Notes: generated by a model from the letters alone, not told the origin. Shown: positions 42,876 to 51,805, counted from the stretch's first letter. The stretch is 64,000 bases of DNA from Prevotellaceae bacterium UBA2852 (GCA_002350855.1 DEFM01000002.1:63516-127515), one strand, 5' to 3'. Program-made: numbers and translations.

Positions 42876-43502
42876 ATGCAACAAATTCACAAATACTTTC
42901 CAGACCTGTCGAAAGACCAGTATGACCAGCTGAACGCCCTCGGTCAACTCTATGCTGAGTGGAATGAGAAAATCAACGTAATATCCCGCAAGGACATTGC
43001 AAATATCTATGAACACCATGTGCTCCACAGCATGTCCATAGGCAAACTGATTCATTTCAGGGACAACAGCAGGATCATGGATTTGGGTTCAGGAGGAGGG
43101 TTCCCAGGCATACCGCTTGCCATTCTGTTTCCAAACGTCATGTTCCACCTTGTAGACAGCATCGGCAAGAAAGTACGTGTAGCAGAGGGAATAGCCCGTG
43201 CCGTCAATCTGAAGAATGTGGAATTCAGCCACAGCCGCGGCGAGGACATCAAAGGCAATAACTACGACTTTGTGGTAAGCAGGGCGGTTATGCCCCTCGG
43301 CGACATTCTGAAATGTGTGAAGAAAAACATCAGCAAGAACAGTTCTAACTCTCTCCCAAACGGCATCATAGCACTCAAAGGCGGAGATATTGAAGCAGAA
43401 ATTGCATCCATGCGTAACCGCTGCACCACATGGGAAATATCGAACTGGTTCTCCGAAGAGTGGTTTGAGACAAAGAAAATTGTGCACTTAGCCGTTAAAT
43501 AA
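42876..43502 (+). CDS. rsmG: 16S rRNA (guanine527-N7)-methyltransferase RsmG (GidB)
   Basis: SAM-dependent enzyme that makes m7G527 in 16S rRNA; loss is known to give low-level streptomycin resistance. It has 208 residues. SAM motif I is IMDLGSGGGFPGIPLAI; the NVISRKD and YDFVVSRAVMPL segments are typical. Full length, with a short leader behind its promoter. It is followed by the tRNA-Cys gene. Confidence 0.96.
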   Translation: MQQIHKYFPDLSKDQYDQLNALGQLYAEWNEKINVISRKDIANIYEHHVLHSMSIGKLIHFRDNSRIMDLGSGGGFPGIPLAILFPNVMFHLVDSIGKKVRVAEGIARAVNLKNVEFSHSRGEDIKGNNYDFVVSRAVMPLGDILKCVKKNISKNSSNSLPNGIIALKGGDIEAEIASMRNRCTTWEISNWFSEEWFETKKIVHLAVK

Positions 43503-43524
43503 ACTCAAAAACATACAAAAAAAA

Positions 43525-43555
43525 TTTGTCAGAACTAAAAAAAGGCGTAAATTTG
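43525..43555 (+). promoter_or_regulatory. Promoter of tRNA-Cys
   Basis: TTTG (43525-43528), 19 bases, TAAATTTG (43548-43555): an exact match to the Bacteroidetes consensus. The tRNA starts 17 bases after the -7 box. Confidence 0.88.
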
Positions 43556-43572
43556 CACTCGCAAAACGAAAT

Positions 43573-43647
43573 GGTGCGTTGGATGAGTGGCTTAGTCAAC
43601 GGTCTGCAAAACCGTGAACGGCGGTTCGAATCCGCCACGCACCTCCA
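43573..43647 (+). tRNA. tRNA-Cys (anticodon GCA), CCA encoded
   Basis: Acceptor arms GGTGCGT and ACGCACC pair fully. The anticodon loop CTGCAAA gives GCA. T arm GGCGG-TTCGAAT-CCGCC is perfect. Discriminator T and encoded CCA end the gene at 43647. A terminator follows at 12 bases. Confidence 0.97.
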
Positions 43648-43658
43648 AAAGTAGAAAG

Positions 43659-43699
43659 AGCGTAACCCGACCTTTGAACAGTTGGTTACGCTTTTTTTG
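43659..43699 (+). terminator. Terminator of tRNA-Cys
   Basis: AGCGTAACC and GGTTACGCT form a nine-base-pair stem followed by seven T. Confidence 0.9.
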
Positions 43700-43730
43700 A
43701 TTAAAACCAAAACTAATAACACTATTTGAT

Positions 43731-44609
43731 ATGAAACCACGTTGCATTTTCAGCACACTCACCCTTTGTTTACTCGCTGCCAGCATCATGGCATGCTCAA
43801 GCGACAGCCACAGCTCATCACTCGCCGACAAAGTACATACTCCAAACAGCACAGGAGCTACTGTGAAAAGGATAACCTACAGCGGCAACTTCGAGAATGT
43901 GCGTCAATGGGCTTTCACATATACAGGCACAAGGAACTGGGTGATGCAAAGCGCTACATCTACCGAACGCAGCAGCGAGACATCAGGCTTGAGCCAAAGC
44001 TATACCTACCGGCTCAACTACGGCACAGACAACGTCAAGATAACAACCGACAACAGCCAGTACCCTATCACTCTTACGATGAATGAGGGAGTGATTGCAA
44101 CTGCAGAGAGTGGAACAACCACCTACCACTACTCCTACGCCAATGGGTATCTTGCTGAATGGAACGTGATATATCGCAACGAAAGCGCATTTGGCGGAAC
44201 TCAGCAGAAAGGAGCAATGGCAAGACTTACATGGAGCATGGACGGACGTCTGCTTCAGATTGTCTACACTCCAGATATAGCTGCCCGTCAGGAAATTTAC
44301 ACTTATACCTACGAGTACAATGATGACGCACTCGTTGAAAACATCAACGGACTGCTTCCAGAACTCTCTACCGAAGCTTTCGGTTGCAACGGACTGGAAT
44401 TCCTCTACTATGCAGGACTGCTCGGAAAGGGTACAACTTACCTGCCATCCACTCTTCGCATAGAAAACACCATAGATAACACATCCGTTACTTATAACAT
44501 GCTCTACATGAAGACCACACTCTCTTCAGGAAAAGAACAGATTAGCGGATGCCAGTATATGGTTAACGACGGCAGTTCAATGGGTGTAATCGCCACCTAC
44601 GGCTATTGA
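43731..44609 (+). CDS. Predicted lipoprotein, possibly DUF4595 family
   Basis: Exported lipoprotein of 292 residues with lipobox SIMAC (cysteine near 22). The mature part is all-beta with repeated tyrosine-rich strands (LSQSYTYRLNYG, TTYHYSYANGYLAEW, YTYTYEYNDDAL), as in DUF4595 proteins, which look like RHS/YD-type beta sheets. The final Ala-Thr-Tyr-Gly-Tyr suggests a complete C-terminus. Function unknown. It starts about 30 bases after the tRNA-Cys terminator, so a promoter should lie in that short gap or read-through occurs. Confidence 0.7.
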   Translation: MKPRCIFSTLTLCLLAASIMACSSDSHSSSLADKVHTPNSTGATVKRITYSGNFENVRQWAFTYTGTRNWVMQSATSTERSSETSGLSQSYTYRLNYGTDNVKITTDNSQYPITLTMNEGVIATAESGTTTYHYSYANGYLAEWNVIYRNESAFGGTQQKGAMARLTWSMDGRLLQIVYTPDIAARQEIYTYTYEYNDDALVENINGLLPELSTEAFGCNGLEFLYYAGLLGKGTTYLPSTLRIENTIDNTSVTYNMLYMKTTLSSGKEQISGCQYMVNDGSSMGVIATYGY

Positions 44610-44688
44610 TTGCAAACAGAAAAGTTCTCATACGAGCATAATAGAATAAACAGCTTAAAACGAACAACAAGAAAAAGCATCAAAAAAA

Positions 44689-44727
44689 ATGCAGGACTCA
44701 GAGATTTCTCTTTGTCCTGCATTTTTA
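44689..44727. terminator. Bidirectional terminator between the lipoprotein gene and ilvC
   Basis: ATGCAGGAC (44689-44697) and GTCCTGCAT (44714-44722) with A runs on one side and T runs on the other; works for both convergent genes. Confidence 0.85.
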
Positions 44728-44743
44728 TTATACAACTGTTAAA

Positions 44744-45787
44744 TTAGTCGTTTTCTGGACGAAGTTTACGAACTACCTCGCCAGTACGCCACATTTCGCT
44801 GTCGCGGAGAGCCTGGAGTTCCTTCTCAAGACCTACGCGGTAGTCTGGCTTAGAGTTAGCATCGATTGATATCTGAGCCTCATTACCAGTTACAACGCTG
44901 TGGTAGAGTTTCTCAACAACTGGCTTGATAGCGTCGTGGAAAGGACCCATCCAGTCAAGAGCACCACGCTGAGCTGTAGTAGAGCAGTTTGCGTACATCC
45001 AGTCCATGCCGTTCTTTGCAAAGAGAGGCATGAGTGACTGAGTGAGTTCCTCGACTGTTTCGTTGAATGCCTCAGATGGAGTGTGACCATTTTCACGGAG
45101 AACTTCATACTGAGCAAGGAGAAGACCCTGGATAGCACCCATGAGTGAACCACGTTCACCTGTAAGGTCACTTGTTGCTTCACGTTTGAATGTAGTCTCG
45201 AACATATAACCAGAACCGATACCGATACCGAATGCAAGAACCTTGTCTGTAGCGTGACCACTTGCATCCTGATATACTGCATAGCTTGAGTTCAAGCCAC
45301 GACCTTCGAGGAACATGGTACGGAGGCTGGTACCACTACCCTTTGGTGCAACCATGATAACGTCGATATCCTTTGGAGGAACAACGCCTGTGCGATCGTT
45401 CCAGTTGATAGCGAATCCGTGAGAGAAATAGAGAGTCTTACCTGCAGTAAGGTATGGCTTGATAGTTGGCCAAAGCTGCATCTGAGCAGCATCTGAGAGA
45501 AGCATACAAACGATTGTACCCTTTTCTGCTGCCTCTTCAAGAGAGAAAAGTGTCTCACCTGGCTTCCATCCGTCAGCAACAGCCTTTTCGTAAGTCTTAC
45601 CTGGACGCTGACCAACAATCACGTTGAAACCATTGTCACGCAGGTTGCATGCCTGACCAGGACCCTGAACACCATAACCGAGAACGGCGATGGTTTCATT
45701 TTTCAACACTTCACGGGCTTTCTCAAGAGGAAACTCTTCGCGGGTCATCACTTCTTCGATAACACCGCCAAAATTCATTTTTGCCAT
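44744..45787 (-). CDS. ilvC: Ketol-acid reductoisomerase
   Basis: NADPH-dependent isomeroreductase of valine and isoleucine synthesis. It has 347 residues, the class I length. Rossmann motif VLGYGVQGPGQ, the catalytic LSDAAQ and PKGSG regions, the DLTGERGSLMG segment with Mg-binding acids and CSTTAQRGALDW are intact. Last gene of the operon ilvD-ilvB-ilvN-thioesterase-ilvC. The 112-base gap before it contains a palindrome cluster. Confidence 0.97.
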   Translation of the reverse strand: MAKMNFGGVIEEVMTREEFPLEKAREVLKNETIAVLGYGVQGPGQACNLRDNGFNVIVGQRPGKTYEKAVADGWKPGETLFSLEEAAEKGTIVCMLLSDAAQMQLWPTIKPYLTAGKTLYFSHGFAINWNDRTGVVPPKDIDVIMVAPKGSGTSLRTMFLEGRGLNSSYAVYQDASGHATDKVLAFGIGIGSGYMFETTFKREATSDLTGERGSLMGAIQGLLLAQYEVLRENGHTPSEAFNETVEELTQSLMPLFAKNGMDWMYANCSTTAQRGALDWMGPFHDAIKPVVEKLYHSVVTGNEAQISIDANSKPDYRVGLEKELQALRDSEMWRTGEVVRKLRPEND

Positions 45788-45854
45788 AATAATAAAAAAT
45801 TAATGTATAAATGATAAATAATTACTAGATTCGATTATTCTATATTTCGATTTG

Positions 45855-45875
45855 ACGTTATAACGATTAACGTTA
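45855..45875. promoter_or_regulatory. Palindrome cluster upstream of ilvC
   Basis: ACGTTATAACG (45855-45865) and the perfect palindrome TAACGTTA (45868-45875) lie side by side in the gap between the thioesterase gene and ilvC. Possibly a binding site; no function known. Confidence 0.3.
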
Positions 45876-45899
45876 TTACCTCATTCGCCTTTTCGCCTT

Positions 45900-46661
45900 T
45901 CAGGAGAATTCCAAAGAGGCTCGCACAATTGGTGTGCCACGGTCGCCTCCAGGAATGAAGTCCTTGCGAACTTCCACCTCGTATTTATTATCGCTAACTT
46001 TACGTTTGAAGAACGATAGCAAATCACCATAGCGGCTCTCAGCCATATACGAAATCTCAAGACGATGAAGATTGCGCCCATCCTTGTAGTCATCAATTGA
46101 GAACAAATCCATGATATGCTCAATATACTTGATGCTGTTTACGTGGCTGTTCATATCTATGTCGCTGTACTTAGCATGATGCGACTTCACATAGTCAGCA
46201 TCGGTCAATGCCCTAACTCGCCCTTGAGCAGCAATGGGACAGGGTTCTTCCGGCAAGAGATATGCCTGAAACAGTTCGCCCTCAATCTGCTCCAGCTGCA
46301 TAGGCTTACGAGTTTCGTAGTCAATCATAGCCCAGATGCTGCGAGCATAGCCATATACCGTACCATCTTCATCCTTAATAGCGAAATTACGGTTGGTAAA
46401 CAGGCGGTAAATGTTTTCAATCCAGGTGGACACATTGACATTATGATATGCAGTCGGCATACTCTGCATCTCAATGGTCAGACGCGACAACACCCAAGTA
46501 TAGTGGCGTCCATTAAGATCCATCATTCCGAAGCCACGAGCCTTAGCATGGTTCTCTGCGGCATTGAGCAGGGTCTTGCCAAGCATTGTCCAGGTCCATC
46601 GCTGACAGAAGTCAGTATTGAAGGGATCAACAACTATGGATGTCGTATCAATCTTCTTCAT
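45900..46661 (-). CDS. Acyl-ACP thioesterase
   Basis: Double hot-dog thioesterase of 253 residues that releases fatty acids from acyl carrier protein. The catalytic region is DMNSHVNSIKYIE with Asn and His in the positions typical of the FatA/B-like family; N-terminal half RLTIEMQSMPTAYHNVNVSTWIE. ATG at 46661 chosen; an in-frame upstream start (46697) would extend far into ilvN. It lies between ilvN and ilvC and overlaps ilvN by 14 bases. Confidence 0.88.
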   Translation of the reverse strand: MKKIDTTSIVVDPFNTDFCQRWTWTMLGKTLLNAAENHAKARGFGMMDLNGRHYTWVLSRLTIEMQSMPTAYHNVNVSTWIENIYRLFTNRNFAIKDEDGTVYGYARSIWAMIDYETRKPMQLEQIEGELFQAYLLPEEPCPIAAQGRVRALTDADYVKSHHAKYSDIDMNSHVNSIKYIEHIMDLFSIDDYKDGRNLHRLEISYMAESRYGDLLSFFKRKVSDNKYEVEVRKDFIPGGDRGTPIVRASLEFS

Positions 46662-47199
46662 TACGCTCCTTTTCCCTTTCTGCCAGATATTCGTCAAGGT
46701 GCTCTACACGACTGCGTGTGATGGTGATACGTCCGGAACGAACAAACTGCAGCACAGCACCAAGTTCATTCAAACTATGATACAGCGAGAGGATATCATC
46801 TGTGAAGCCTGTCTTTTCCACAGCTGCATAGGTAGAGTTAACCTCAACAATGCGGGCATCATGAGCACGAAGTATCTTTCCTACATTCATATTTTCCAAC
46901 ATCATCGGAGTGGAAATCTTCAGCAACGAAGTCTCCAGGATAAAGAGTTCTTCATCAGTATAGTAATCGGCCTTCAGCACATCAATACGCTTCTCAATCT
47001 GTCGGGTGAGAATCTTTGCCATCTCCTCATCGCAATTGCAAGTAATGGTGTATTTATGTACACCAGGAGTGGACGAAGCACATACGTTAAGGCTTTCGAT
47101 ATTCACCTGACGGCGAGTAAACACAGCTGTAATCTGATTCAGCACACCTGCTATATTCTCAGAATAAACGAGAATGGTATATAGTTTGTTTTCTTCCAT
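46648..47199 (-). CDS. ilvN: Acetolactate synthase small (regulatory) subunit
   Basis: Regulatory subunit with an N-terminal ACT domain (LYTILVYSENIAGVLNQIT, VNIESLNVCASSTPG) that binds valine, and a C-terminal domain typical of the longer small subunits. It has 183 residues. It starts three bases after ilvB and its end overlaps the thioesterase gene. Confidence 0.94.
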   Translation of the reverse strand: MEENKLYTILVYSENIAGVLNQITAVFTRRQVNIESLNVCASSTPGVHKYTITCNCDEEMAKILTRQIEKRIDVLKADYYTDEELFILETSLLKISTPMMLENMNVGKILRAHDARIVEVNSTYAAVEKTGFTDDILSLYHSLNELGAVLQFVRSGRITITRSRVEHLDEYLAEREKERNEED

Positions 47200-47201
47200 A
47201 A

Positions 47202-48908
47202 TTATTTAACCTCCAACATCATATCATCCACATTCTTTCCCGGCGGTGTCATAGGCAGTACATCGTCGTCTTCAAGTATTGCGCATTCAAGGATATACGG
47301 ACCTTTGGTTGCAAGCATCTTGTCAACAGCACCCTGTAAATCCTTTCGTTCGGTAACACAAGCATATGGAATGCCATAACCCTTTGCAATCAATTCGTAG
47401 CAAGGGTTCATCATTCTTGTAAACGACTTACGGCGTTGCCAGAACATATCCTGCCATTGACGCACATTACCCAGATAGTTATTATTCATCAGAATCATCT
47501 TCACAGGAGCCTGCTGTTCCATGATAGTACCAAGTTCCTCTATACACATCTGGAAACCGCCGTCACCCATGAAGCAGCAAACGGTACGGTCTGAAGCACC
47601 GAAAGTGGCTCCGATAGCAGCTGGCATACCATAACCCATAGTTCCCAATCCACCACTTGTACAGATACTGCGACGCTTAGGATATTTGAAATAACGGGTT
47701 GCGAAGAGCTGGTTCTGACCCACATCGGTAACGAGAACGGCATCTCCCTTAGTTGCCTCAGCTACAGTATTAACGACCTCACCCATAAGCAAAGGTCCTT
47801 CTGTAGGATGGATAGCTGGTTCGATGACCTTTACACGTTCCTTCTCATCAAGTGGTTTGAAGGAATCACGCCATTCGCTATGATTATTCTTATTAATAAG
47901 AGCTGTAATAGCTGGAAGTGACTCCTTACAGTCTGCAACAACAGCCACATCTGTCTTTACATTCTTGTTAATCTCGCTTCGGTCTATATCGAGGTGAATC
48001 ACCTTTGCCTGTTTTGCATAAGTCTTAAGACTTCCAGTTACACGGTCGCTGAAACGCATACCAATAGCAATCAGTACGTCACACTCCTGTTCCTTGAGAT
48101 TGACAGCATAGTTACCATGCATACCCAACATTCCCACATTCAGAGGATGGGTACTTGGCAGGGCACTCAGGCCAAGCATAGTACGACCTGCAGGAATATC
48201 GGCTTTTTCAAGGAATGCAAGAAGTTCGTCCTGTGCATTACCCAGTTCCACTCCCTGACCAACGAGAGCCAATGGCTTTTTCGCATTATTTATGAGTTCT
48301 GCAGCCTGACGGACAGCTTCATTATCGAGTTTTGGATAAGGAACGTAAGAACGGACGAAGTCTACCTTTTCAGGCTTGAACTCCACCATTTCTGTCTGAG
48401 CGTTCTTTGGGAAGTCAAGAACCACAGGACCGGGACGTCCACTACGGGCGATATAGAACGCACGACTGACAGCCCATGCTATGTCTTCGGCATGACGAAT
48501 CTGATAGCTCCATTTGGAAATTGGTTGGGCCACACCAACAAGGTCAACCTCTTGGAAGAAGTCCGTACCAAGTGCAGAAATTGGCACCTGACCTGCAATC
48601 ACCACGATAGGAGTTGAATCCAGCATGGCATCGGCCACACCTGTTAAGGTATTTGTAGCACCAGGTCCGCTGGTCACGATAGCACAACCTACCTCTCCGC
48701 TCACACGGGCATAGCCCTCTGCTGCATGAGTGGCACCTTGTTCGTGACGCACGAGAATATGGTCAAACGCCTTCTTCTCACCTCGTGTATAGTCATAGAG
48801 AGCATCATAAACCGGCATGATAGATCCACCTGGATATCCAAATATGGTCTTCACACCTTCATGTTGCAACGCTCTCATCAGAGCTTCACTACCTGTAATC
48901 TTACTCAT
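47202..48908 (-). CDS. ilvB: Acetolactate synthase large subunit
   Basis: Thiamine-diphosphate enzyme that condenses pyruvate to acetolactate (or with 2-oxobutyrate). It has 568 residues from the ATG at 48908 (MSKITGSEALM); the frame is open upstream but would overlap ilvD. ThDP N-terminal domain with catalytic Glu in LVRHEQGATHAAEGYARV, FAD-domain, and the C-terminal ThDP-binding GDGGFQMCIEELGTIMEQ with the NNNYLG end. It follows ilvD by about 19 bases. Confidence 0.96.
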   Translation of the reverse strand: MSKITGSEALMRALQHEGVKTIFGYPGGSIMPVYDALYDYTRGEKKAFDHILVRHEQGATHAAEGYARVSGEVGCAIVTSGPGATNTLTGVADAMLDSTPIVVIAGQVPISALGTDFFQEVDLVGVAQPISKWSYQIRHAEDIAWAVSRAFYIARSGRPGPVVLDFPKNAQTEMVEFKPEKVDFVRSYVPYPKLDNEAVRQAAELINNAKKPLALVGQGVELGNAQDELLAFLEKADIPAGRTMLGLSALPSTHPLNVGMLGMHGNYAVNLKEQECDVLIAIGMRFSDRVTGSLKTYAKQAKVIHLDIDRSEINKNVKTDVAVVADCKESLPAITALINKNNHSEWRDSFKPLDEKERVKVIEPAIHPTEGPLLMGEVVNTVAEATKGDAVLVTDVGQNQLFATRYFKYPKRRSICTSGGLGTMGYGMPAAIGATFGASDRTVCCFMGDGGFQMCIEELGTIMEQQAPVKMILMNNNYLGNVRQWQDMFWQRRKSFTRMMNPCYELIAKGYGIPYACVTERKDLQGAVDKMLATKGPYILECAILEDDDVLPMTPPGKNVDDMMLEVK

Positions 48909-48927
48909 TCTATATTTTGAATTGTAA

Positions 48928-50730
48928 TTAATCAATAATTCTTACTCCGCCTTTATCAGCTGAACTAACGCTCTGAGCATAAGCACGCAAAGACTTACTA
49001 ACCACACGCTTACGCTTTAATGGTTGCTGTGGGCGTGCAGCCAGTTCCTCATCGCTCAAGCGAACGTTGATACTGCGGTTAGGAATATCTATCTCTATGA
49101 TGTCGCCATCAACAATCTTACCGATGTTTCCACCTGCGGCAGCTTCAGGAGACACGTGACCTATACTCAGTCCGCTTGTTCCTCCGGAAAAGCGTCCGTC
49201 AGTAATCAAGGCACATTCCTTACCCATATGCATAGATTTGATATAGCTGGTTGGATAAAGCATTTCCTGCATACCAGGTCCGCCCTTTGGTCCTTCGTGA
49301 GTAATCACGACTACATCACCCTTCTTAACCTTACCGCCAAGGATTCCCTCACAGGCATCTTCCTGTGAATCGAATACTACAGCAGGACCGCTGAACTTCC
49401 AGATGCTTTCGTCCACACCGGCAGTCTTAACTACGCAACCGTCCTGGGCAATGTTTCCGAAGAGGATTGCCATACCGCCATCCTTGGTGTAAGCATGTTC
49501 TATATCACGGATACAACCATTTTCACGGTCTGTATCGAGTGTTTCATAATTAGTATTCTGAACACCAAGCTGATTGCAGAACTTACCTGCAGGAGCTGAA
49601 GAATAAATACGCTTTGCCTCCGGATCTACATTATCCTTGAGGATAGAGTACTTTTCAATATCCTCAGCAAGTGTAGCTCCGTTTACACGTTTAACACTTG
49701 TATTGATAAGACCGCCTTTGGCAAGTTCACCAAGGAGTCCCATCATGCCACCGGCACGTCCACATTCTTGAACAGAATACTTCTGTGAATTAGGCGCCAG
49801 TTTGCAGAGGAAAGGAGTTTTGCGTGAGAGAGCATCGATATCAGCCATGGTAAAGTCAACCCCAGCTTCCTGAGCAACTGCCAGTAAGTGAAGCACAGTA
49901 TTGGTGGATGCGCCCATAGCTATATCCAGAGTCATAGCGTTGAGGAAAGCCTGACGGGTTGCAATACTACGTGGCAAAACGCTATCGTCGCCGTCTTCGT
50001 AATAAGCAAACGCATTCTTCACTATCTGACGAGCCGCAGCCTTCATCAGTTCCTTGCGGTTAACATGTGTAGCGAGAATAGTTCCGTTACCAGGTAATGA
50101 AAGACCAATAGCCTCAGTAAGGTTGTTCATGGAGTTGGCTGTGAACATACCTGAGCAGCATCCGCAACCAGGACATGCACGGTTCTCCACCTCAGCCAGT
50201 TCCTCATCATTTACTGTTGGGTCGGCACCCTTAATCATAGCGGCAATCAAGTCAAGGTTCTCACCTTTATACTTACCTGCCTCCATAGGACCTCCGCTCA
50301 CAAACACAGCAGGGATATTCAGTCGCATAGCAGCCATCAGCATACCAGGAGTGATTTTGTCGCAATTGGAGATGCAAATCATCGCGTCAGCCTTATGGGC
50401 ATTGCACATATACTCTACAGAGTCAGCTATGATATCACGGCTTGGCAACGAATAAAGCATACCGTCATGTCCCATTGCGATACCGTCGTCAATAGCTATT
50501 GTATTGAATTCGGCTGCATAACAACCCAACTTTTCAATCTCTGCCTTTATAATCTGACCTGCCTCATGAAGGTGAGTATGTCCAGGAACGAACTGAGTAA
50601 ATGAATTTACGATTGCAATAATAGGTTTGCCAAACTGCTCACGCTTCATTCCGTTTGCCACCCACAAAGCGCGGGCACCAGCCATTCTTCGTCCTTCAGT
50701 ACAAACAGCACTACGTAACTGATGTTTCAT
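48928..50730 (-). CDS. ilvD: Dihydroxy-acid dehydratase
   Basis: Iron-sulfur enzyme of valine and isoleucine synthesis. It has 600 residues. The cluster-binding cysteines lie in [12 protein letters not shown] and [16 protein letters not shown]; the C-terminal [21 protein letters not shown] is diagnostic. First gene of the ilv operon. Its leader of about 165 bases contains a candidate attenuator. Confidence 0.97.
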   Translation of the reverse strand: MKHQLRSAVCTEGRRMAGARALWVANGMKREQFGKPIIAIVNSFTQFVPGHTHLHEAGQIIKAEIEKLGCYAAEFNTIAIDDGIAMGHDGMLYSLPSRDIIADSVEYMCNAHKADAMICISNCDKITPGMLMAAMRLNIPAVFVSGGPMEAGKYKGENLDLIAAMIKGADPTVNDEELAEVENRACPGCGCCSGMFTANSMNNLTEAIGLSLPGNGTILATHVNRKELMKAAARQIVKNAFAYYEDGDDSVLPRSIATRQAFLNAMTLDIAMGASTNTVLHLLAVAQEAGVDFTMADIDALSRKTPFLCKLAPNSQKYSVQECGRAGGMMGLLGELAKGGLINTSVKRVNGATLAEDIEKYSILKDNVDPEAKRIYSSAPAGKFCNQLGVQNTNYETLDTDRENGCIRDIEHAYTKDGGMAILFGNIAQDGCVVKTAGVDESIWKFSGPAVVFDSQEDACEGILGGKVKKGDVVVITHEGPKGGPGMQEMLYPTSYIKSMHMGKECALITDGRFSGGTSGLSIGHVSPEAAAGGNIGKIVDGDIIEIDIPNRSINVRLSDEELAARPQQPLKRKRVVSKSLRAYAQSVSSADKGGVRIID

Positions 50731-50775
50731 TATTTCTTATTTAATTGTTTTATATTCAACATATTACCATCTCTT

Positions 50776-50895
50776 TTACAAAGACTTTGCCATTTTACCA
50801 CATAAAACAAAGAAAGCCTCTCCGTTTTGATTAGGAAAGGCCAATTCTATGCTATGTAAATAGAGGCTCTTTGCATACTCAAGATGGTTTCGCAT
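50776..50895 (-). CDS. Candidate leader peptide of the ilv operon, 39 codons
   Basis: ATG at 50895, two bases after the -7 box, so at or near the expected transcription start; stop TAA at 50776. The peptide contains five Leu, one Ile and one Val, with a cluster SLYLHSIELAF over the antiterminator and terminator arms. It is followed 45 bases later by ilvD. Not proven to be translated; enrichment for branched-chain residues is modest. Confidence 0.4.
   Translation of the reverse strand: MRNHLEYAKSLYLHSIELAFPNQNGEAFFVLCGKMAKSL
50804..50873 (-). promoter_or_regulatory. Candidate transcription attenuator of the ilv operon
   Basis: Terminator: minus-strand GGCCTTTCC (50842-50834) pairs with GGAGAGGCT (50823-50815) and is followed by a U-rich run (TTTCTTTGTTTT). 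Antiterminator: CAAAGAGCCTCT (50873-50862) pairs with AGAGGC plus TCTTTG (within 50821-50808) over 12 bases with a two-base bulge, using the terminator's 3' arm and U run. The two structures exclude each other. Confidence 0.55.
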
Positions 50896-50897
50896 TG

Positions 50898-50928
50898 CAA
50901 ATTTAGTGTTTTTCACACGAACCGCAAA
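50898..50928 (-). promoter_or_regulatory. Promoter of the ilv operon
   Basis: On the minus strand TTTG (50928-50925), exactly 19 bases, TAAATTTG (50905-50898): a perfect consensus. Confidence 0.88.
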
Positions 50929-50979
50929 CGAAAACGCAAAGAATTTGCAGATTTACTTACAAATTGACAGAAAAATCTA

Positions 50980-51366
50980 CTATTTTTGTTCAATATAGTA
51001 CTTTAAACCGCGCTTTACGTTATCAATTATTGCATTTGAGGTGTATGTCGCACCTGTTACTGCATCAACCTTCAGATTCATCGCAGTAGCCAACTTCAAA
51101 CCATTCCATTTTGAAAGGATTCCCTCGCTCACCATCTTCATATATTTTGGTCCTTCGCGGTTAGGAAGTACGGCAACCTTTACAACCTTACCTTTCTTAA
51201 TATAAATCTCTACAGGAGTCTGAGCCTTATAGCCCTTAACGTCTTTGGCAATCTCTGTTGTATTCACAACTTCTGTATTGTCCGCCTGCTTGGTAATCAC
51301 TTGTTGGGCAAAAGACATCTGGCAGAAAAGAGCTGCCAAGGCGAAAGTAAAAAATCTTGATTTCAT
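50980..51366 (-). CDS. FMN-binding domain protein, exported
   Basis: Small periplasmic protein of 128 residues with a cleavable signal peptide (MKSRFFTFALAALFCQMSFA). The FMN_bind domain ends in DAVTGATYTS, the site at which ApbE-type flavin transferases attach FMN to a threonine. It probably acts in extracytoplasmic electron transfer; no Rnf or NqrC partner is adjacent. An inverted repeat lies in its leader and a tRNA-His terminator precedes it. Confidence 0.85.
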   Translation of the reverse strand: MKSRFFTFALAALFCQMSFAQQVITKQADNTEVVNTTEIAKDVKGYKAQTPVEIYIKKGKVVKVAVLPNREGPKYMKMVSEGILSKWNGLKLATAMNLKVDAVTGATYTSNAIIDNVKRGLKYYIEQK

Positions 51367-51371
51367 AAAGA

Positions 51372-51400
51372 TAAGTATTTAGATTAGGGAGTAATACTTA
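51372..51400 (-). promoter_or_regulatory. Inverted repeat in the leader of the FMN-binding gene
   Basis: TAAGTATT (51372-51379) and AATACTTA (51393-51400) pair perfectly, six bases before the ATG. It could be an operator or a leader hairpin. No promoter box was found between it and the terminator. Confidence 0.4.
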
Positions 51401-51410
51401 GAGGATTAAC

Positions 51411-51442
51411 AAAAAAAAGACCTTACAGATATCTCTGCAAGG
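51411..51442 (-). terminator. Terminator of tRNA-His
   Basis: On the minus strand CCTTGCAGA and TCTGTAAGG pair with one G-U pair and a four-base loop, followed by TCTTTTTTTT. Confidence 0.85.
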
Positions 51443-51453
51443 ACTACCCGAAG

Positions 51454-51528
51454 GGTGGATGGTGGGACTCGAACCCACGACATTCAGAACCACAATCTGA
51501 CGCTCTAACCGACTGAACTACATCCACC
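51454..51528 (-). tRNA. tRNA-His (anticodon GTG), CCA not encoded
   Basis: Acceptor arms GTGGATG and CATCCAC pair; the extra 5' G(-1) faces discriminator C73, the histidine identity element. The anticodon loop reads TTGTGGT (GTG). T arm GTGGG-TTCGAGT-CCCAC is perfect. The sequence after C73 is CTT, so CCA must be added. Confidence 0.96.
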
Positions 51529-51543
51529 ATCATGTCAGCTCAT

Positions 51544-51568
51544 AATTCCTTGCCAAGAGAAAGGAATT
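51544..51568 (-). promoter_or_regulatory. Hairpin in the tRNA-His 5' leader
   Basis: AATTCCTT and AAGGAATT are exact complements with a nine-base loop, between the promoter and the tRNA. Possibly a processing signal. Confidence 0.4.
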
Positions 51569-51583
51569 TTTCAAAAGCGAGTG

Positions 51584-51614
51584 CAAAGGTACGGTTATTT
51601 TTTTAACTGACAAA
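51584..51614 (-). promoter_or_regulatory. Promoter of tRNA-His
   Basis: On the minus strand TTTG (51614-51611), 19 bases, TACCTTTG (51591-51584): perfect consensus. Confidence 0.88.
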
Positions 51615-51805
51615 TTTTTTGATGATTTTTATTCTAAAATAGTTTTAATTCGCTCTCTCGCATATCTGATATATTATTATAAAGCATCTGAAGACTCCAA
51701 AGATGAAAGACTATTGAAAGTTAAAATCTATTAAATGAATACGACACAAGAGTCGTTTTATACTTTATTAAACATTTTTCAGTCCACCGTTTACTGGAAA
51801 ATGGG

